In this document: one piece after another, positions 10,601-19,878 of the stretch
Layout: every line of letters begins with the position of its first letter
Position numbering within the stretch: the first letter of the stretch is position 1
Made by a program: the position numbers and the translations under genes
Notes under the pieces: model-generated
What the model saw: only the letters and a program-made list of their open reading frames with translations
Database searches by the model: none
Told to the model about the DNA's origin: nothing
Origin: Numida meleagris
Taxonomy: Eukaryota; Chordata; Aves; Galliformes; Numididae
DNA: 64,000 nucleotides
Direction of reading: 5' to 3'
Assembly: GCF_002078875.1 (NCBI RefSeq)
Contig: NC_034424.1
Span: forward strand, 2,308,092-2,372,091

Positions 10601-10652
10601 CATTGGGCTGCGGGGGGCTGCGGGGAGCAGAAGGGCAAGCACAGCAGCATGA
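4583..10652 (+). CDS. TMEM268: TMEM268 (C9orf91 homologue), eight coding exons
   Basis: Joined coding exons are 4583-4688, 5452-5561, 6295-6402, 6896-7045, 7969-8079, 8851-8931, 9511-9684 and 10428-10652: 1065 bases, 354 residues plus TGA. All introns are GT-AG and every junction keeps frame (phase 1 after exon 1, phase 0 afterwards). The protein matches mammalian TMEM268 along its length by recognisable blocks: NGQVL with DNTC (exon 2), EVRRY with YNSR (exon 3), TDVRLAA with GITD (exon 5), LWFV (exon 6), LCVVME (exon 7), and QQLL with PCPCQ (exon 8). Two hydrophobic segments, about residues 100-122 and 131-153, make a hairpin with a short loop; the long C-terminal half is soluble and probably cytosolic. 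The human protein is about 342 residues, so this is full length. The start ATG has A at -3 and G at +4. The family is poorly characterised; the mammalian protein has been reported to bind integrin beta-4. Function in birds is inferred only. Confidence 0.95.
4689..5451 (+). other. TMEM268 intron 1 (between coding exons 1 and 2)
   Basis: A 763-base intron, unique sequence of mixed composition. No repeat or other gene was recognised in it. Confidence 0.75.
5452..5561 (+). CDS. TMEM268: TMEM268 coding exon 2
   Basis: This exon encodes residues 36-72 and contains the conserved NGQVL and DNTC motifs followed by an amphipathic stretch ending LGVQ, equivalent to LQTWGIQ of mammals. The acceptor is CTCTTGCAG and the donor is TTCAG|GTAAGC. 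It ends in phase 0. Confidence 0.93.
6083..6259 (+). repeat. CR1 3' fragment, GC-rich subfamily
   Basis: It shares an extended order of blocks with the copy at 52727-52955: GGCTGTGCCC, AGAGGGC, GAGCTGC, CACCG, TAGGGTTGGGGT, then GTGGAGC-like, TTGG-ATGATC and GGGTCCCTTCC. The usual ATTCTATGAT tail is degraded. It lies in intron 2 of TMEM268, ending about 35 bases before exon 3. Confidence 0.75.
6295..6402 (+). CDS. TMEM268: TMEM268 coding exon 3
   Basis: This exon encodes residues 73-108: a charged helix ([18 protein letters not shown]), then YNSR and the beginning of the first membrane segment (FQIAIAV). The acceptor is CCCTGAGCAG, a weak pyrimidine tract lying about 35 bases after a CR1 tail. 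The donor is GTG|GTAAGG. Part of the intervening CR1 reads open in the same frame but is not coding. Confidence 0.93.
6896..7045 (+). CDS. TMEM268: TMEM268 coding exon 4 (membrane hairpin)
   Basis: This exon encodes residues 109-158. It completes the first membrane segment ([11 protein letters not shown]), then gives a short polar loop and the second membrane segment, rich in Val, Ala and Leu and ending [10 protein letters not shown], where the positive charges suggest a cytosolic boundary. The acceptor is GGTTCTCACAG and the donor is AAG|GTGAGC. A CTGCAG acceptor-like site 39 bases upstream is rejected because its extra residues do not match the family. Confidence 0.94.
7093..7524 (+). repeat. 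CR1 fragment, end of ORF2 and 3' UTR
   Basis: This longer copy contains the typical body (GGGCAACAATGCTGGTGAAGG, GAGAACTGGGGTTGTTTAG, GGGGAGACCTCATC) and the tail GATTTGGTGACCTTAGTGGTC ending AATGATTCTGTG. It lies in intron 4 of TMEM268, sense orientation, and is directly abutted by a second CR1. Confidence 0.9.
7525..7692 (+). repeat. CR1 3' fragment abutting the previous copy
   Basis: It starts GATGCCCCATCCCTGGAGGT and continues CCCTGGGCAGCCTGGTCTAG to GGGTCCCTTCCAACCC and CATTCTATGATTCTGTGAT. It joins the tail of the copy before it without spacer, suggesting insertion into the older tail. Confidence 0.88.
7969..8079 (+). CDS. TMEM268: TMEM268 coding exon 5
   Basis: This exon encodes residues 159-195, starting [13 protein letters not shown] and containing [11 protein letters not shown], a block well conserved with mammalian TMEM268. 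The acceptor is TTCTTTCCCAG and the donor is CAA|GTATCC. The donor is followed within about 31 bases by a CR1 fragment. Confidence 0.94.
8111..8216 (+). repeat. CR1 3' fragment
   Basis: CTGGGCAGCC, GGCAGGGGGTTTGGAACTGG and AAGGTCCCTTCCAACCC with a TTCTGTGATCCTATGA tail. It lies in intron 5 of TMEM268, about 31 bases after the exon 5 donor. Confidence 0.88.
8590..8834 (+). repeat. CR1 3' fragment ending at exon 6 acceptor
   Basis: The CR1 body (GGGGAGATTTAGACTGGATAT, AGGCAGTGGCACAGGTTGCCC) runs to AAGGTCCCTTCCAAGTC and CATTCTGTGATTCTT. It ends 16 bases before TMEM268 exon 6. Confidence 0.88.
8851..8931 (+). CDS. TMEM268: TMEM268 coding exon 6
   Basis: This exon encodes residues 196-222, starting [11 protein letters not shown] and ending in a charged helix (ELRQERE). 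The acceptor CTCGTCCCAG is only 16 bases downstream of the end of a CR1 element, so the branch-point region probably overlaps repeat-derived DNA. The donor is GAG|GTAAAG. Confidence 0.93.
8932..9510 (+). other. TMEM268 intron 6
   Basis: A 579-base intron without any recognisable CR1 or other element. Confidence 0.75.
9511..9684 (+). CDS. TMEM268: TMEM268 coding exon 7
   Basis: This exon encodes residues 223-280. It opens [15 protein letters not shown], passes through an acidic linker with the SPLLSG motif (a PLLPG equivalent exists in mammals) and ends with [12 protein letters not shown]. The acceptor is CTTCTCCTGCAG and the donor is GAG|GTAACG. Confidence 0.94.
9685..10427 (+). other. TMEM268 intron 7
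   Basis: A 743-base intron with a C/G-rich middle part (10190-10290, repeated CAGCCCCCAGCC units) next to an A9 run at 10151. It is the only stretch here supporting a long open frame in a non-coding phase. Confidence 0.7.
10428..10652 (+). CDS. TMEM268: TMEM268 coding exon 8 and stop
   Basis: This exon encodes residues 281-354 and the TGA at 10650-10652. The conserved part runs from VMAQQLL through the YVRLLV helix to the PCPCQFIQA motif and ERCW. The last roughly 20 residues are rich in Gly, Ala and Arg, come from GC-rich sequence, and make the protein about a dozen residues longer than the human one. The acceptor is CTCGTTCCAG. A much longer open frame overlaps here in another phase and is a shadow. 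Confidence 0.93.
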   Translation: MMAQQLLVIFSACYVRLLVSGWLPRPTAMGHMEGSSVPCPCQFIQASMLSTERCWLPGIGLRGAAGSRRASTAA

Positions 10653-10722
10653 AGAGGCAGAGGAGAGGGCTGTCACTGCTCATCCTGGACTCCTCTGGAA
10701 GAAGGATTGGAAATAGGACTCT

Positions 10723-10728
10723 AATAAA
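10723..10728 (+). terminator. TMEM268: TMEM268 polyadenylation signal AATAAA
   Basis: A canonical AATAAA lies 71 bases after the TGA. It is followed by a CA about 20 bases on and by a GT-rich stretch (TGCTGTGCTGTAAG) at about 10757-10770. This predicts a very short 3' UTR of roughly 95 bases. Confidence 0.8.
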
Positions 10729-12167
10729 GCATGCAAACTTGCCATGCATTCATTACTGCTGTGCTGTAAGCCCACAAGCCATCACACTGAGGTGGGCAGG
10801 GGGGTGGTACAAACCAGGCTCTCAGACTCTGTGCTTTGGCTGATTTTACCTTCTTGGAAACAGTCTGAATGCAGAGCAAAGTCGTTGGGAGCACAGTTTG
10901 TTTTCATAGCGTACAGACTGGATTCACTGCTGGGTTGCAATGGCTCATCCATGAGCCGTGTGAAGCACCTCTTGGTGTGGAGTGCTGCTTGGAAAACCTG
11001 CTCCTGGGTCAGCATGAGGGAGTCAGGCCAGGCTTGGAGCACACAGCTCTCCAGCAGAGCCCAAGGAAGGGACAAAGCTCAGCAGCTTCCATGCTGTGTC
11101 CTGGACACCCTGGTGCCCCCACACCCCAGGGAGGGACGTGGTGTCCTCAGGGATGGATGCAGCCTCCCCCATCCACAGCGCTGGGGGGTTGCCACGGACC
11201 CTCCATTACTGCTAACTGGGACAGCTTCTCTAATTGCAGTAAGCACTCAGCAATTAACTGGGTGTTAAGTGTTGAGTAAAGCTTAACTTTACTTAAAGGA
11301 GGAGTGTGATTCCTCTTGCTAATGCACCCCAGCACCTGCCACGCTCTGGCCCTAGTGCAAGGCAGATGGTTAATGCCTTGCTTTTCCTTCCTATGCTCTT
11401 AATTAAAACATCAGTGACGAGAGACATCCCTTCCCCCCTCCCAAGGATCCAGCTGTTATTCTATGGGAAATGCTGTATGCTGGAGAGTGTACAGGGCCCC
11501 CAGGCACGCAGCTCCCTGGTACATGGTGATGTGAGGTCACAGGGATCTGCCCAGGGAGAGATGCTGCTCTGGGATATCAGTGCCGCAGTGGGGTATGGCT
11601 GCATGGCCCTGCTTTTTGCCCCAGAATAACTCACTCTGAGGGTTGCTCCGTGGGGCTGGGTGGTGGCTCTGGGGCCTGCTGGCAGCACAGGGTCCCCAGT
11701 CTCTGGGCCATGTAGCTGTGGGCTGAGGGGAATGGGACAACAGCCAGCAAATGGCAGCAATGCATCACAGGGGTTATACCAATAGCCCTCCCAAGGCTGC
11801 ACAGAGCCCACCTCTGTGGGATGGGAGCCTTGCTGGGGAGGATCTGCCGGGAGGTGCTGGGCCCGTGGTCAGGTGCAGCCAAAAGTAACAGAAGAAATGG
11901 AGTTGTTCTCATGGGCTGAAGGAGAATTGTTCCAACCAGGGTCCTGGCTGTGATTCAAACCACTCCATTTTCAGATTTTCTCCCCAGGCAAGCCGAGGCT
12001 GTGAAATATGCAGCATGTTTGCCGTGCAGAAATCCCACTTATGTTCTCTTGAGGTTTCCTTACCATTGATAATTACTCAAACCGTTTTCTCTGGGGCTCA
12101 GCAAAGCTGTCCTTCCCAGCCCGCCTGCCTCGCTCTCCTCTGCATGTTTGCATCCCTGCAGCCTGGT

Positions 12168-12186
12168 TCCTCCTCCTCCTCCTCCT
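12168..12186 (+). repeat. (TCC)6 simple repeat
   Basis: About six tandem TCC units. Confidence 0.85.
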
Positions 12187-12639
12187 GCGGGGATGGGATA
12201 TGGCTCCGTGATGCGGTCAAAGCGTGGGGAGCTGGAAGCTCGGGGAGCATCAGCTGAGCAGGCCTAAAAGCCAGCTGGATTCTGAACCCTGTTTCCTTTG
12301 GCCAGAGCAATGTGCTTCCTATCTCCAAATGCTCCTCAATGAACTGGACTCCTACCTCAGTGACCTTGCCTTGGGGCTAATGGGAAGCAGGCATTGCATC
12401 TCAGGGCACTGCAAACCCATGGCCTGGGCTGCTGTGGAAGAAAGCGCAAGACCACGGTGTGAGATAGACAGGAGATAATGTCACATGGTCTTGTTCCAGT
12501 GTTTCATGTTGTGAGGTTTGAAAAAGCTCTGATGCACAGGGCTGAAAGCTGTAATTTGGCACAGAGAGCTTTACATCAGCAGGAGTCCTGCTGTGGTCTT
12601 GTGCAGTGCCAGTGAAAGGAGAAGGTTTGAATGGACACG

Positions 12640-12715
12640 AATCATAGAATGGCTTGGGTTGGAAGCGACCCCAAGGATCATCAAGTTCCAACCCCCAAAA
12701 GCATGGAGCACAATC
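12640..12715 (-). repeat. CR1 3' fragment
   Basis: Reverse orientation: ATCATAGAATGGCTTGGGTTGGAAGCGACC then GATCATCAAGTTCCAACCCC, the complement of the CR1 tail. Confidence 0.85.
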
Positions 12716-15700
12716 TCTGCTCTTAACACTTAATAACTCCCCGTCACATCACCAGACGTCACTGGAGCCTGCAGGAATAGGTGATGTGTGAAAAAACCCA
12801 ACCCCTCAGCATTCTCCTGCTGCTGCCCTCGCAGTCCTGCCCCAAACCCACAGCCACCAACCCTCTCTGGAGGACACATTCTCCCATCACCGAATGCTTT
12901 GCCAGGACAACTGCAACTTGATGTTTCAGCAAGGAGAACTGGAGGGGTGAGCTTCTCTTCTGAGGCTTTGCTTCCCAATCCCTTGGTTTCCCCCACTCCA
13001 AAACTAATGCAGATCGGCGTTGCCCTTCACCCAAAGTGTGCCACAGATCTGGTGTGTCCCGGTGTCCTGGCTGTGCAGGCACATCCCTCTAGATGGTGCT
13101 AAGCTAAAGAGAAAAGGGTGGCCTTGGAGCGCTGTCCCGTGGTGTGCACCTCTGCACACTGGGCACCGCCAGGTCTGGGATGGAAGAACATCTCTGCTCA
13201 TTGCGTGCTCCCATGCATCCGTTCTAGTGCTCTCCTATGGCTCCTGAAGATATCCCTTGAGTGAAGGTAATGAGAGCTGTTACAAGGAGCCATGTGGCCA
13301 CCACAGCATGGGCTAACCGCCTGTTTTCCCAAGAGTTGGGCAACCTCAAGAGCTCACAGCCTGCTGCCAGAGCCTGCACCCCAGTGGGGGTTAGCCATGC
13401 AGGGGTCAGCAAACAGATTTTGTTTTGGATGGGCAGTAAGTATGCAACTGAATTAGAGCTATTGTTAGAACAGACTATTTAATAGCCACATTCAAGTCTA
13501 TTCTTCTTCGTGCTAAGTGCAAATAGGGGAAGAGCATCCCTACTGACACTAAGAGCAGTGTAATGTAACACTGCGGGGAGAGGAGAGCTGAGCTCCTTGT
13601 TCTGCAGAGGTAAAGGTGCTTGTGCATGGTGGTCCCATTGATACACAACTCGCTGCTTTGGGAACAGTGTCATACACAGGTTTTGTTGCTCTCCAGTACA
13701 GACCTGTTGGTGTCAGCTGTGAGTGCAGCTTCTACTCATACAGCGGAGGACGAATGCTTTGGCCAAGTTTCCCTTCCAAGAATGGCTCGTCTCCATTCAT
13801 GATGAGCCCAGAAACTGGATTAAGAGCTCAGGGATGGATTTTTCTAGTATTTGAAATCCATAATCTGGATATGGTTTTCAGAACAGTTCAGCCCCTTTGT
13901 AAGTAGTAAATTGTGTTCATAAGGGCTCGCACTTTGCCTTGAGCATCCTGATAGAAAATACAATGCTTGCTGTAACGCTCAGCACTCTGGGATCGTGGGA
14001 AAACCATGGTGCTGATCAGTGGTGATGGGAGACCTGAGCTTTTCTGAAGGTGAGACTCCTCATTTTCTTCTTTCCTTCCCAAGAAGTGCCAGCACCTCTG
14101 AGATGCCTTGCCCTCCTGTTGGGCATCCTGCAGATAACCCATTGTCCCTCAAAGCCTCGGGCATTGCCCATGACCCCAGCACACTGCCTTGTGATGTGTC
14201 AGCGGCGAGAGGCGCAGCGTGCAGCTGTAAACACGGGGTTGCTGCTGTTTACTTCAGCTCTGAACAGAAGCCACAAGCAGGCCGGGATGGAAAACTGCAT
14301 TGGCGTCACCAGGGATGGAGGCGTCAGCAAATGTCAGCTACTCCAAACAAAGCTTTCCTCCCAGTGCCCGGCATGCAGGGAGCAGGGTGGTCAGTGTGTG
14401 CTGGAGCTGGTGAGGCTGTCTGAGATGGCGATTACCAGACAGGAGAAGGTGTTTTGGAGCCAAAGTTGGCACGGTGTTTTTCCAGGTGCTTCTTTCTTGG
14501 CATGAGCAGTGGGGGATTCCTGCTGAATCAAACATTCCTCAGGTGGGACTGGCTCGTAGCACCTCGGTGACCTCTTTGCCAGGGCACAGGTCTTGCTTTG
14601 TGGCAGGCCTACACCACCAGCTCACAGAGCTCTTCTTTCCAGCCTGAATGCATCAGTAGCAAAAAAAGCAACAAATTCTGAAGAACTGGTCCTGGCATCT
14701 GTAAGTCATGCAAAGATGAAGGTGACCACCAACCTTGCGTGGCAACCCCCCATCACGGTTTAGCTGTGCCTCTCCTGGCCCTCGTTACTCATTCTGATTT
14801 TCTTGTTGGAGCTGTGCTTCTTCTTCACAATGCTCCATTTTCCTGCAGGAGGAGGTTTGTGTTGTGCCGTTATTTGCCTTCTACCCGCTGCCCACTCTTC
14901 TCCATCTCTCTGGTTACCTTCCAGCTTCCAGCGAGTTCATGCTGCAGACTAAAACTGGCTGCTGGAACAATTTACAAACGTGAATCTGCATTTTCTCTAA
15001 GAGCTGCGGTTGCACTTTTCAGTGTGGGCACCAGCAGCCACCAGTATGTGCCAGCACCAAGCAGAGGTGGGTGAGAGATGGAGTCCCCTCCCCCTCACCA
15101 CTGGGTGCATGGAGCATGCAATGAGTGTGATGCAAACACTTCTTCCCTTCCCGCCGGTGTCTGGCATCACGTCTCACTGCAAGCGAGAAATCCCAGCGTC
15201 GAGAGAGGAAATATTTTCTGCCTGATTCCAAAAGTAGAATCGGGATCCTTAAATATACGAGCTGCAAGTTTCCATCCGACGTCCTTGGCTACTACTGGTA
15301 TGTGTGCAATAGCCTCATGTGATGCAGATTTTTATCAGGAAGGAATCCCAGCTGTGGTTAACTCATGCTGCAGTGCTGTCAGGCAGCCAGCGAGCTGAGG
15401 ACATTTCACTCATGACTCTGACTTTTGGTTTTGTTGTAACTCCAGATTCATTTCCAGTGATGAATTATGGCTCATAAGGCACAGCAGTGCTTCCAGTAAT
15501 GAAAGGGAGACTGCAGCAGCTGGGTGGAAAGGGAAGTACTCTCCCGATGACACTGCTTGCTGTTACATGGCCCGGCTGCAGGATATTTCTTTCAGGCTGA
15601 AACAGGGAGAAAGTTGCATCAATGGCAGCAGGATGAGTGGGACCCCCAGGGACCCTGCGCAGTGAATGAGGCACCTGGAAAAAATGCCTTTTTCTTAAGA

Positions 15701-15773
15701 TTTCCCCAATATGGAAATGACTTGTGTTTAAAGAGATGATGGTTACGTGATAAATGCTAGTGAAACACGTCCC

Positions 15774-15846
15774 TGGCTGTCGCAGGGGGCTTGGAACTGC
15801 ACCATCTTTAAGGTCCCTTCCAACCCAATCCATTCTGTGATTCTAC
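15774..15846 (+). repeat. CR1 3' fragment
   Basis: GCAGGGGGCTTGGAACTGC, then AAGGTCCCTTCCAACCCAAT and CCATTCTGTGATTCTA in plus orientation. Confidence 0.85.
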
Positions 15847-16072
15847 AAATACCAAATAACTGTAGGAAAAGTATCTCTGGCATATGAAGCAACCTCCACG
15901 TGCTTATGGAAGTTGGTCAGAGTACAACAATGTCGCTGTGGTCGCCGGTTGTTATTTACATGAAATAATATTTCATTCCTCCTCAGCCAAGTGACACTGC
16001 TGCTCTGGGGGCAGGTGATCTGCCTTGTGACAAACCAAGAAGACCAAAGTCTTGTCAGGTGCAGGATCATCC

Positions 16073-16230
16073 AATCACAGAATGGCTCAGATTGGAAGGG
16101 ACCTTAAAGATCATCTTGTTTTGGCCTCCTGCCGTGGGCTGGTTGCCCCCCACCAGCCCAGGATGCCCAGGGCTCCATCTGTGGCCTGGGGCACCTCCAG
16201 GGATGGGGCACCCACAGCTTCTTTGAGGAA
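16073..16230 (-). repeat. CR1 3' fragment
   Basis: AATCACAGAATGGCTCAGAT, then TTGGAAGGGACCTTAAAGATC, followed by GGATGCCCAGGGC and GCACCTCCAGGGATGGGGCA: a reverse-orientation CR1 tail and part of its 3' UTR. Confidence 0.87.
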
Positions 16231-19200
16231 AAGGACCAGGATGGACCAGGGCTGCCCTCTGTCTTTGTTTCTGACCAGGTGTTGGTCAGTACCTTGAACG
16301 GGGACGGTGCAGAGCCACGTCCTTAGCCAGAGTAATAACTGTACTCTGGCTAGAGGGTGATAAATGTGATGTACTTCAACGGGACTTCATCATCTCGCAG
16401 CCACTGAAGATATGGTTGGTCACATTTGGAAGCAAATTGCATGAAAATGGATGCAATTAATGTAAATGGGAGTGATGTTTTTAGAGCAGGCCAGGGCTTT
16501 AGCTGTCACATTAATGGAACATTATTGAGAAATCGCTCTGGGCTGCTTTAGAAAGGAGCCTGATGCACTCACGCTGCGTGGCAGATGCTGGCCCTGTAGG
16601 TCCTGTCTGGTGAGCAGCCTCTAACAGAGAGCAGAATTGTCACCCCCAGGGGTAACAGTGCTGAGATGAGTGAAGTGCTGAGCTCTGTGCTGAGACAAGC
16701 CAGCACTGTTCAGGGCTGGCTGGCATCGGCTGCCCCAGGAGCGCGCTGTATCACTGGGGTAATTCCTCTTTCTGCCTGCACATCCGTTCTCCTCGCTGTC
16801 CCAGCTGAAGGTTTTCATGCAGCCTCTCCTCACCGCTGTCTCATTCCCACATACTTTCCCAGAATCTCCTTCCCTGGATAGGAATGTGAAGGCCCAGGGC
16901 CACAAGAACTTTGGGAGTCACCCCTGGCAGAGACCAGCGTCGGCTCCTGGTGTTTTCCAGGGGTGAAGGCGTGCCAGCAGGCTGGGCTGCAGTCCTGTTG
17001 CTGCTCTTGGCACAAGTTGGTGCAGGACCAGTGCTCTGCATGGCCCTGGTGCTTCCTTGCTCAGCTCCTCCAGCTGCAGGGTAGGGCAGGGCCGGGCTGG
17101 GAGCACGCTGGGAGCACGATGCTGATGTTCCTTGGGCTCTTACGGCTTTTGTCAAAAGAGAGCGCTCAAAAAAATATTAATCCTGTTTTTTTAACGCACT
17201 GGCGAAGATGCATTGATTCTAGGAAAATGCTATTTCCTCCTTGGTATAAACTGTAATGTATAATTCTTGATAAAGGCAATGGATCATCACCTCTCCGCCT
17301 TTGGTTTATTAAATGTGTTCCTATTAAAAGTTATGATCTCATCTGCTTTCGCTGTGTGTTAAAACCTGTTTACACAGCTGTTCACAGAAATAACTCCCAG
17401 CAAGCTTTTGGGAAGCTGCTGAAGTTCAGCATCCAAAGTTCATCATCCATTCTGTAACATACCCCTTGCTCTCGTCTCCCTTCCCTCCGTGCTGCTCGGG
17501 TCCTTCCTCCTGGCAGGAGCTGTGTGTAAGAGCTGGGTGCACTCAGCCTGGCTCACTGGGAGGCTGCTGGATGCACTTCCAGCTGCATCCTGGACCCAGC
17601 ACTGAGTTCCTGGATGAGTGTGAAAATCCAGCTGCATTAGGCTAACCAGATTTAAAAGCAGCCCAATCTATCAGATCCGAGCTCGTCACTCCGGAATAGC
17701 TCATCCAAGTGCTTCATGTTTTCAAAGAAGCACCCTGCTGTCCAAAATAGCAGCTACACTTGGCCAGCCAAAACAAGCTCATTTATGGAGTTTGGAAGCA
17801 AACAATAAAAAAGCACACATAGCCTTTGTGCTTTGTGTGGGAACCCCAGATTAACAACACAGCCAGGGACAGGGATTGGGCAAGACGAGGTGCTGGGGCA
17901 CAGAGGGAAGCAGCGGGGAGGGGTGATGAATGCATCCCTGTGCACTGAGCTCATGAGCTATCTCTCATCAGGTTTGTTGTTCGTGTGCTGAGCGTTGCTG
18001 ATGCGCTCACGTCCGGGTGCACAGGTTACCACTGAGAACAGAGCCTTCTGCCATCCCAGAGGCTCAGTGCTAATGCCAGTGCTGCTGGTGGTGCTTCTGG
18101 CAGCTGTTTGCCAATGTGACATGAGTAGCACTCCCAAACAGACCATTCAACACCCCGAATCCCCATGGAACGGTGCACACTGCATCTGCTTGTTTAGGCA
18201 CAGTGCCGGGGGATGGGAATGGCTTTCTGCCTCGAGGTGCTGCCATACCTCCAGGTCTTGTGGGACCAACCATGCCTGGCTGTGGTCCTGGTCCTGCAGC
18301 TCTGTGGGCATCGTAGCTCCAGGGACTGTTTGAATCTTGATTCCAGTTCAATCTCAGCCTTTCCTGTGCTATTAATGGGGTCTTTCCACGGGCTGGGCTG
18401 GTTGCCTTCCCATGTGCAAGACCCTGCAGTGACGAGCCCATTCCTGGAGCCAGGAGGGACTAACTGCCAAACTCCTGGCCACAGCTGTGCAGATCACAGG
18501 TTGGGCTGGAGGAGGGTGTGATCCCTGCCCCAGGTGGTTGCATCACACGTGAATCACCCAAGCGAGGAAAAGATGTCATCATCGCCCTTCCGCTGCTCTG
18601 TGTAAAGTGAGGTGTGAGAAGAGCGAGTCACTGCTTTATGCTCGCAGGGGAAATTGATGATGAAAGCAGGAATCCAGCTCTGGTCTGGAGCCAGGGGTGG
18701 TGTTTTAAAGCAGTAAGCTTCCTATGGGCACTTGGCTCAGCATCCACATGCCTTGCATGCCATGGCAGCGTCTGGGAGAAGACCAGAATGGGCAGGAAAG
18801 GAAGTGCAGCCACAAAACTTTAAAAAATTACGACAGATGAAATGTAAATGAATGAAAACATTCCATTTGCATTAATGGAATCCCCAGTTTACATAAGATG
18901 AAGCTTAAAAATCAGACTTAAGAGCTGTACCCCTATTTGTGCCAGGTGAATGGCCTTGTACACCGGCATGTGAGACAAGTTGTATTCACACTCATATCTC
19001 ATCGCAATAAAGAGGAAAATTATTTATGAGAGCTATTAGCATAATTGGTTTGCTAATAATTGATTGCACGGTTGCCGCCATACAATAATAACACACATAC
19101 ACACGTTACTGGCAGGTATTCATGTGCCAGTGGCATGGTACTCAGACACCTCTGGCTCACATTAAGGCGATGGATGGAGTGTCTGAGCTGACATATGGCA

Positions 19201-19599
19201 CCAAACAAAACAGTACGTTGGGTGGTTTCTAATCCCAGCAAAATTAGGAAAATCTTGTGGCTGATGAGGCAAGCCAGCTACATCCTCCTGACCAGGCCCT
19301 TCTGCTTGCAAAACTGTGTTACTGTAAAAGAGGGAAGAGAGCACAAGGTGCCAGCGTGGTGATAACGTGAACAAGGGATGGACTGGAAATAGTTGCTAGG
19401 ACACATAAATCCACGCCGAGTCCCTCCCCAGCATGGAGGAATGAGGCAGGGTGTCCCTGCTGGGCTCAGCACTGAATTTGAACAATTAAGAGCATAAAAA
19501 TTGAGTGAGAGGGAAATTGAGGGCTGTAGGACTCCTGCTGCAGGGCTGGCTCAAGGTTGGCATAAATTAATTAAGGGACTGAACATAATTTTTCCAAGA
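16231..19599. other. Intergenic DNA
   Basis: No gene was recognised. Two AT-rich stretches (17150-17350 and 18820-19080) are low in repeats and have runs of homeodomain-like TAAT/ATTA motifs; they are candidate conserved non-coding elements. Confidence 0.5.
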
Positions 19600-19878
19600 A
19601 TCATAAAATCACAGAATCATTAAGGTTGGAAAAGACCTCTAAGGTCACTGAGTCCCACCTTCCACCTACCACCAACGTTGCCCACTGACCACATCCCTCA
19701 GTGCCACATCTCCACGGTTCTTGAACACCTCCAGGGACAGTGACTCCACCACTCCCTGTACAGCCTGTTCTGATGCATTACCACTCTTTTGGAGAAGTTT
19801 TTCCAAATATCCAACCTAAACTTCCCCTGGCACAGCCCAAGGCCATCACCTCTTGTTCTATCAGGAGAAGTGGCTGGG
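19600..19878 (-). repeat. CR1 3' fragment
   Basis: Reverse orientation: AATCACAGAATCATTAAGG, TTGGAAAAGACCTCTAAGGTC, then CACCTCCAGGGACAGTGACTC and the ATATCCAACCTAAACTTCCC block typical of the CR1 body. Confidence 0.9.

Larger units (their letters stand above)
10765..15773. other. Intergenic DNA after TMEM268
   Basis: No gene was recognised. It contains one CR1 fragment (12640-12715) and a short TCC repeat (12168-12186). The rest is unique, mostly GC-moderate DNA; the many short frames show no family resemblance. Confidence 0.6.

Noticed and set aside
9998..10843. 281-codon open frame, the longest in the window
   Set aside because: It is in a different phase from TMEM268 exon 8, which it overlaps, and is produced by GC-rich sequence. 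The exon 8 phase matches the protein family and its splice site.
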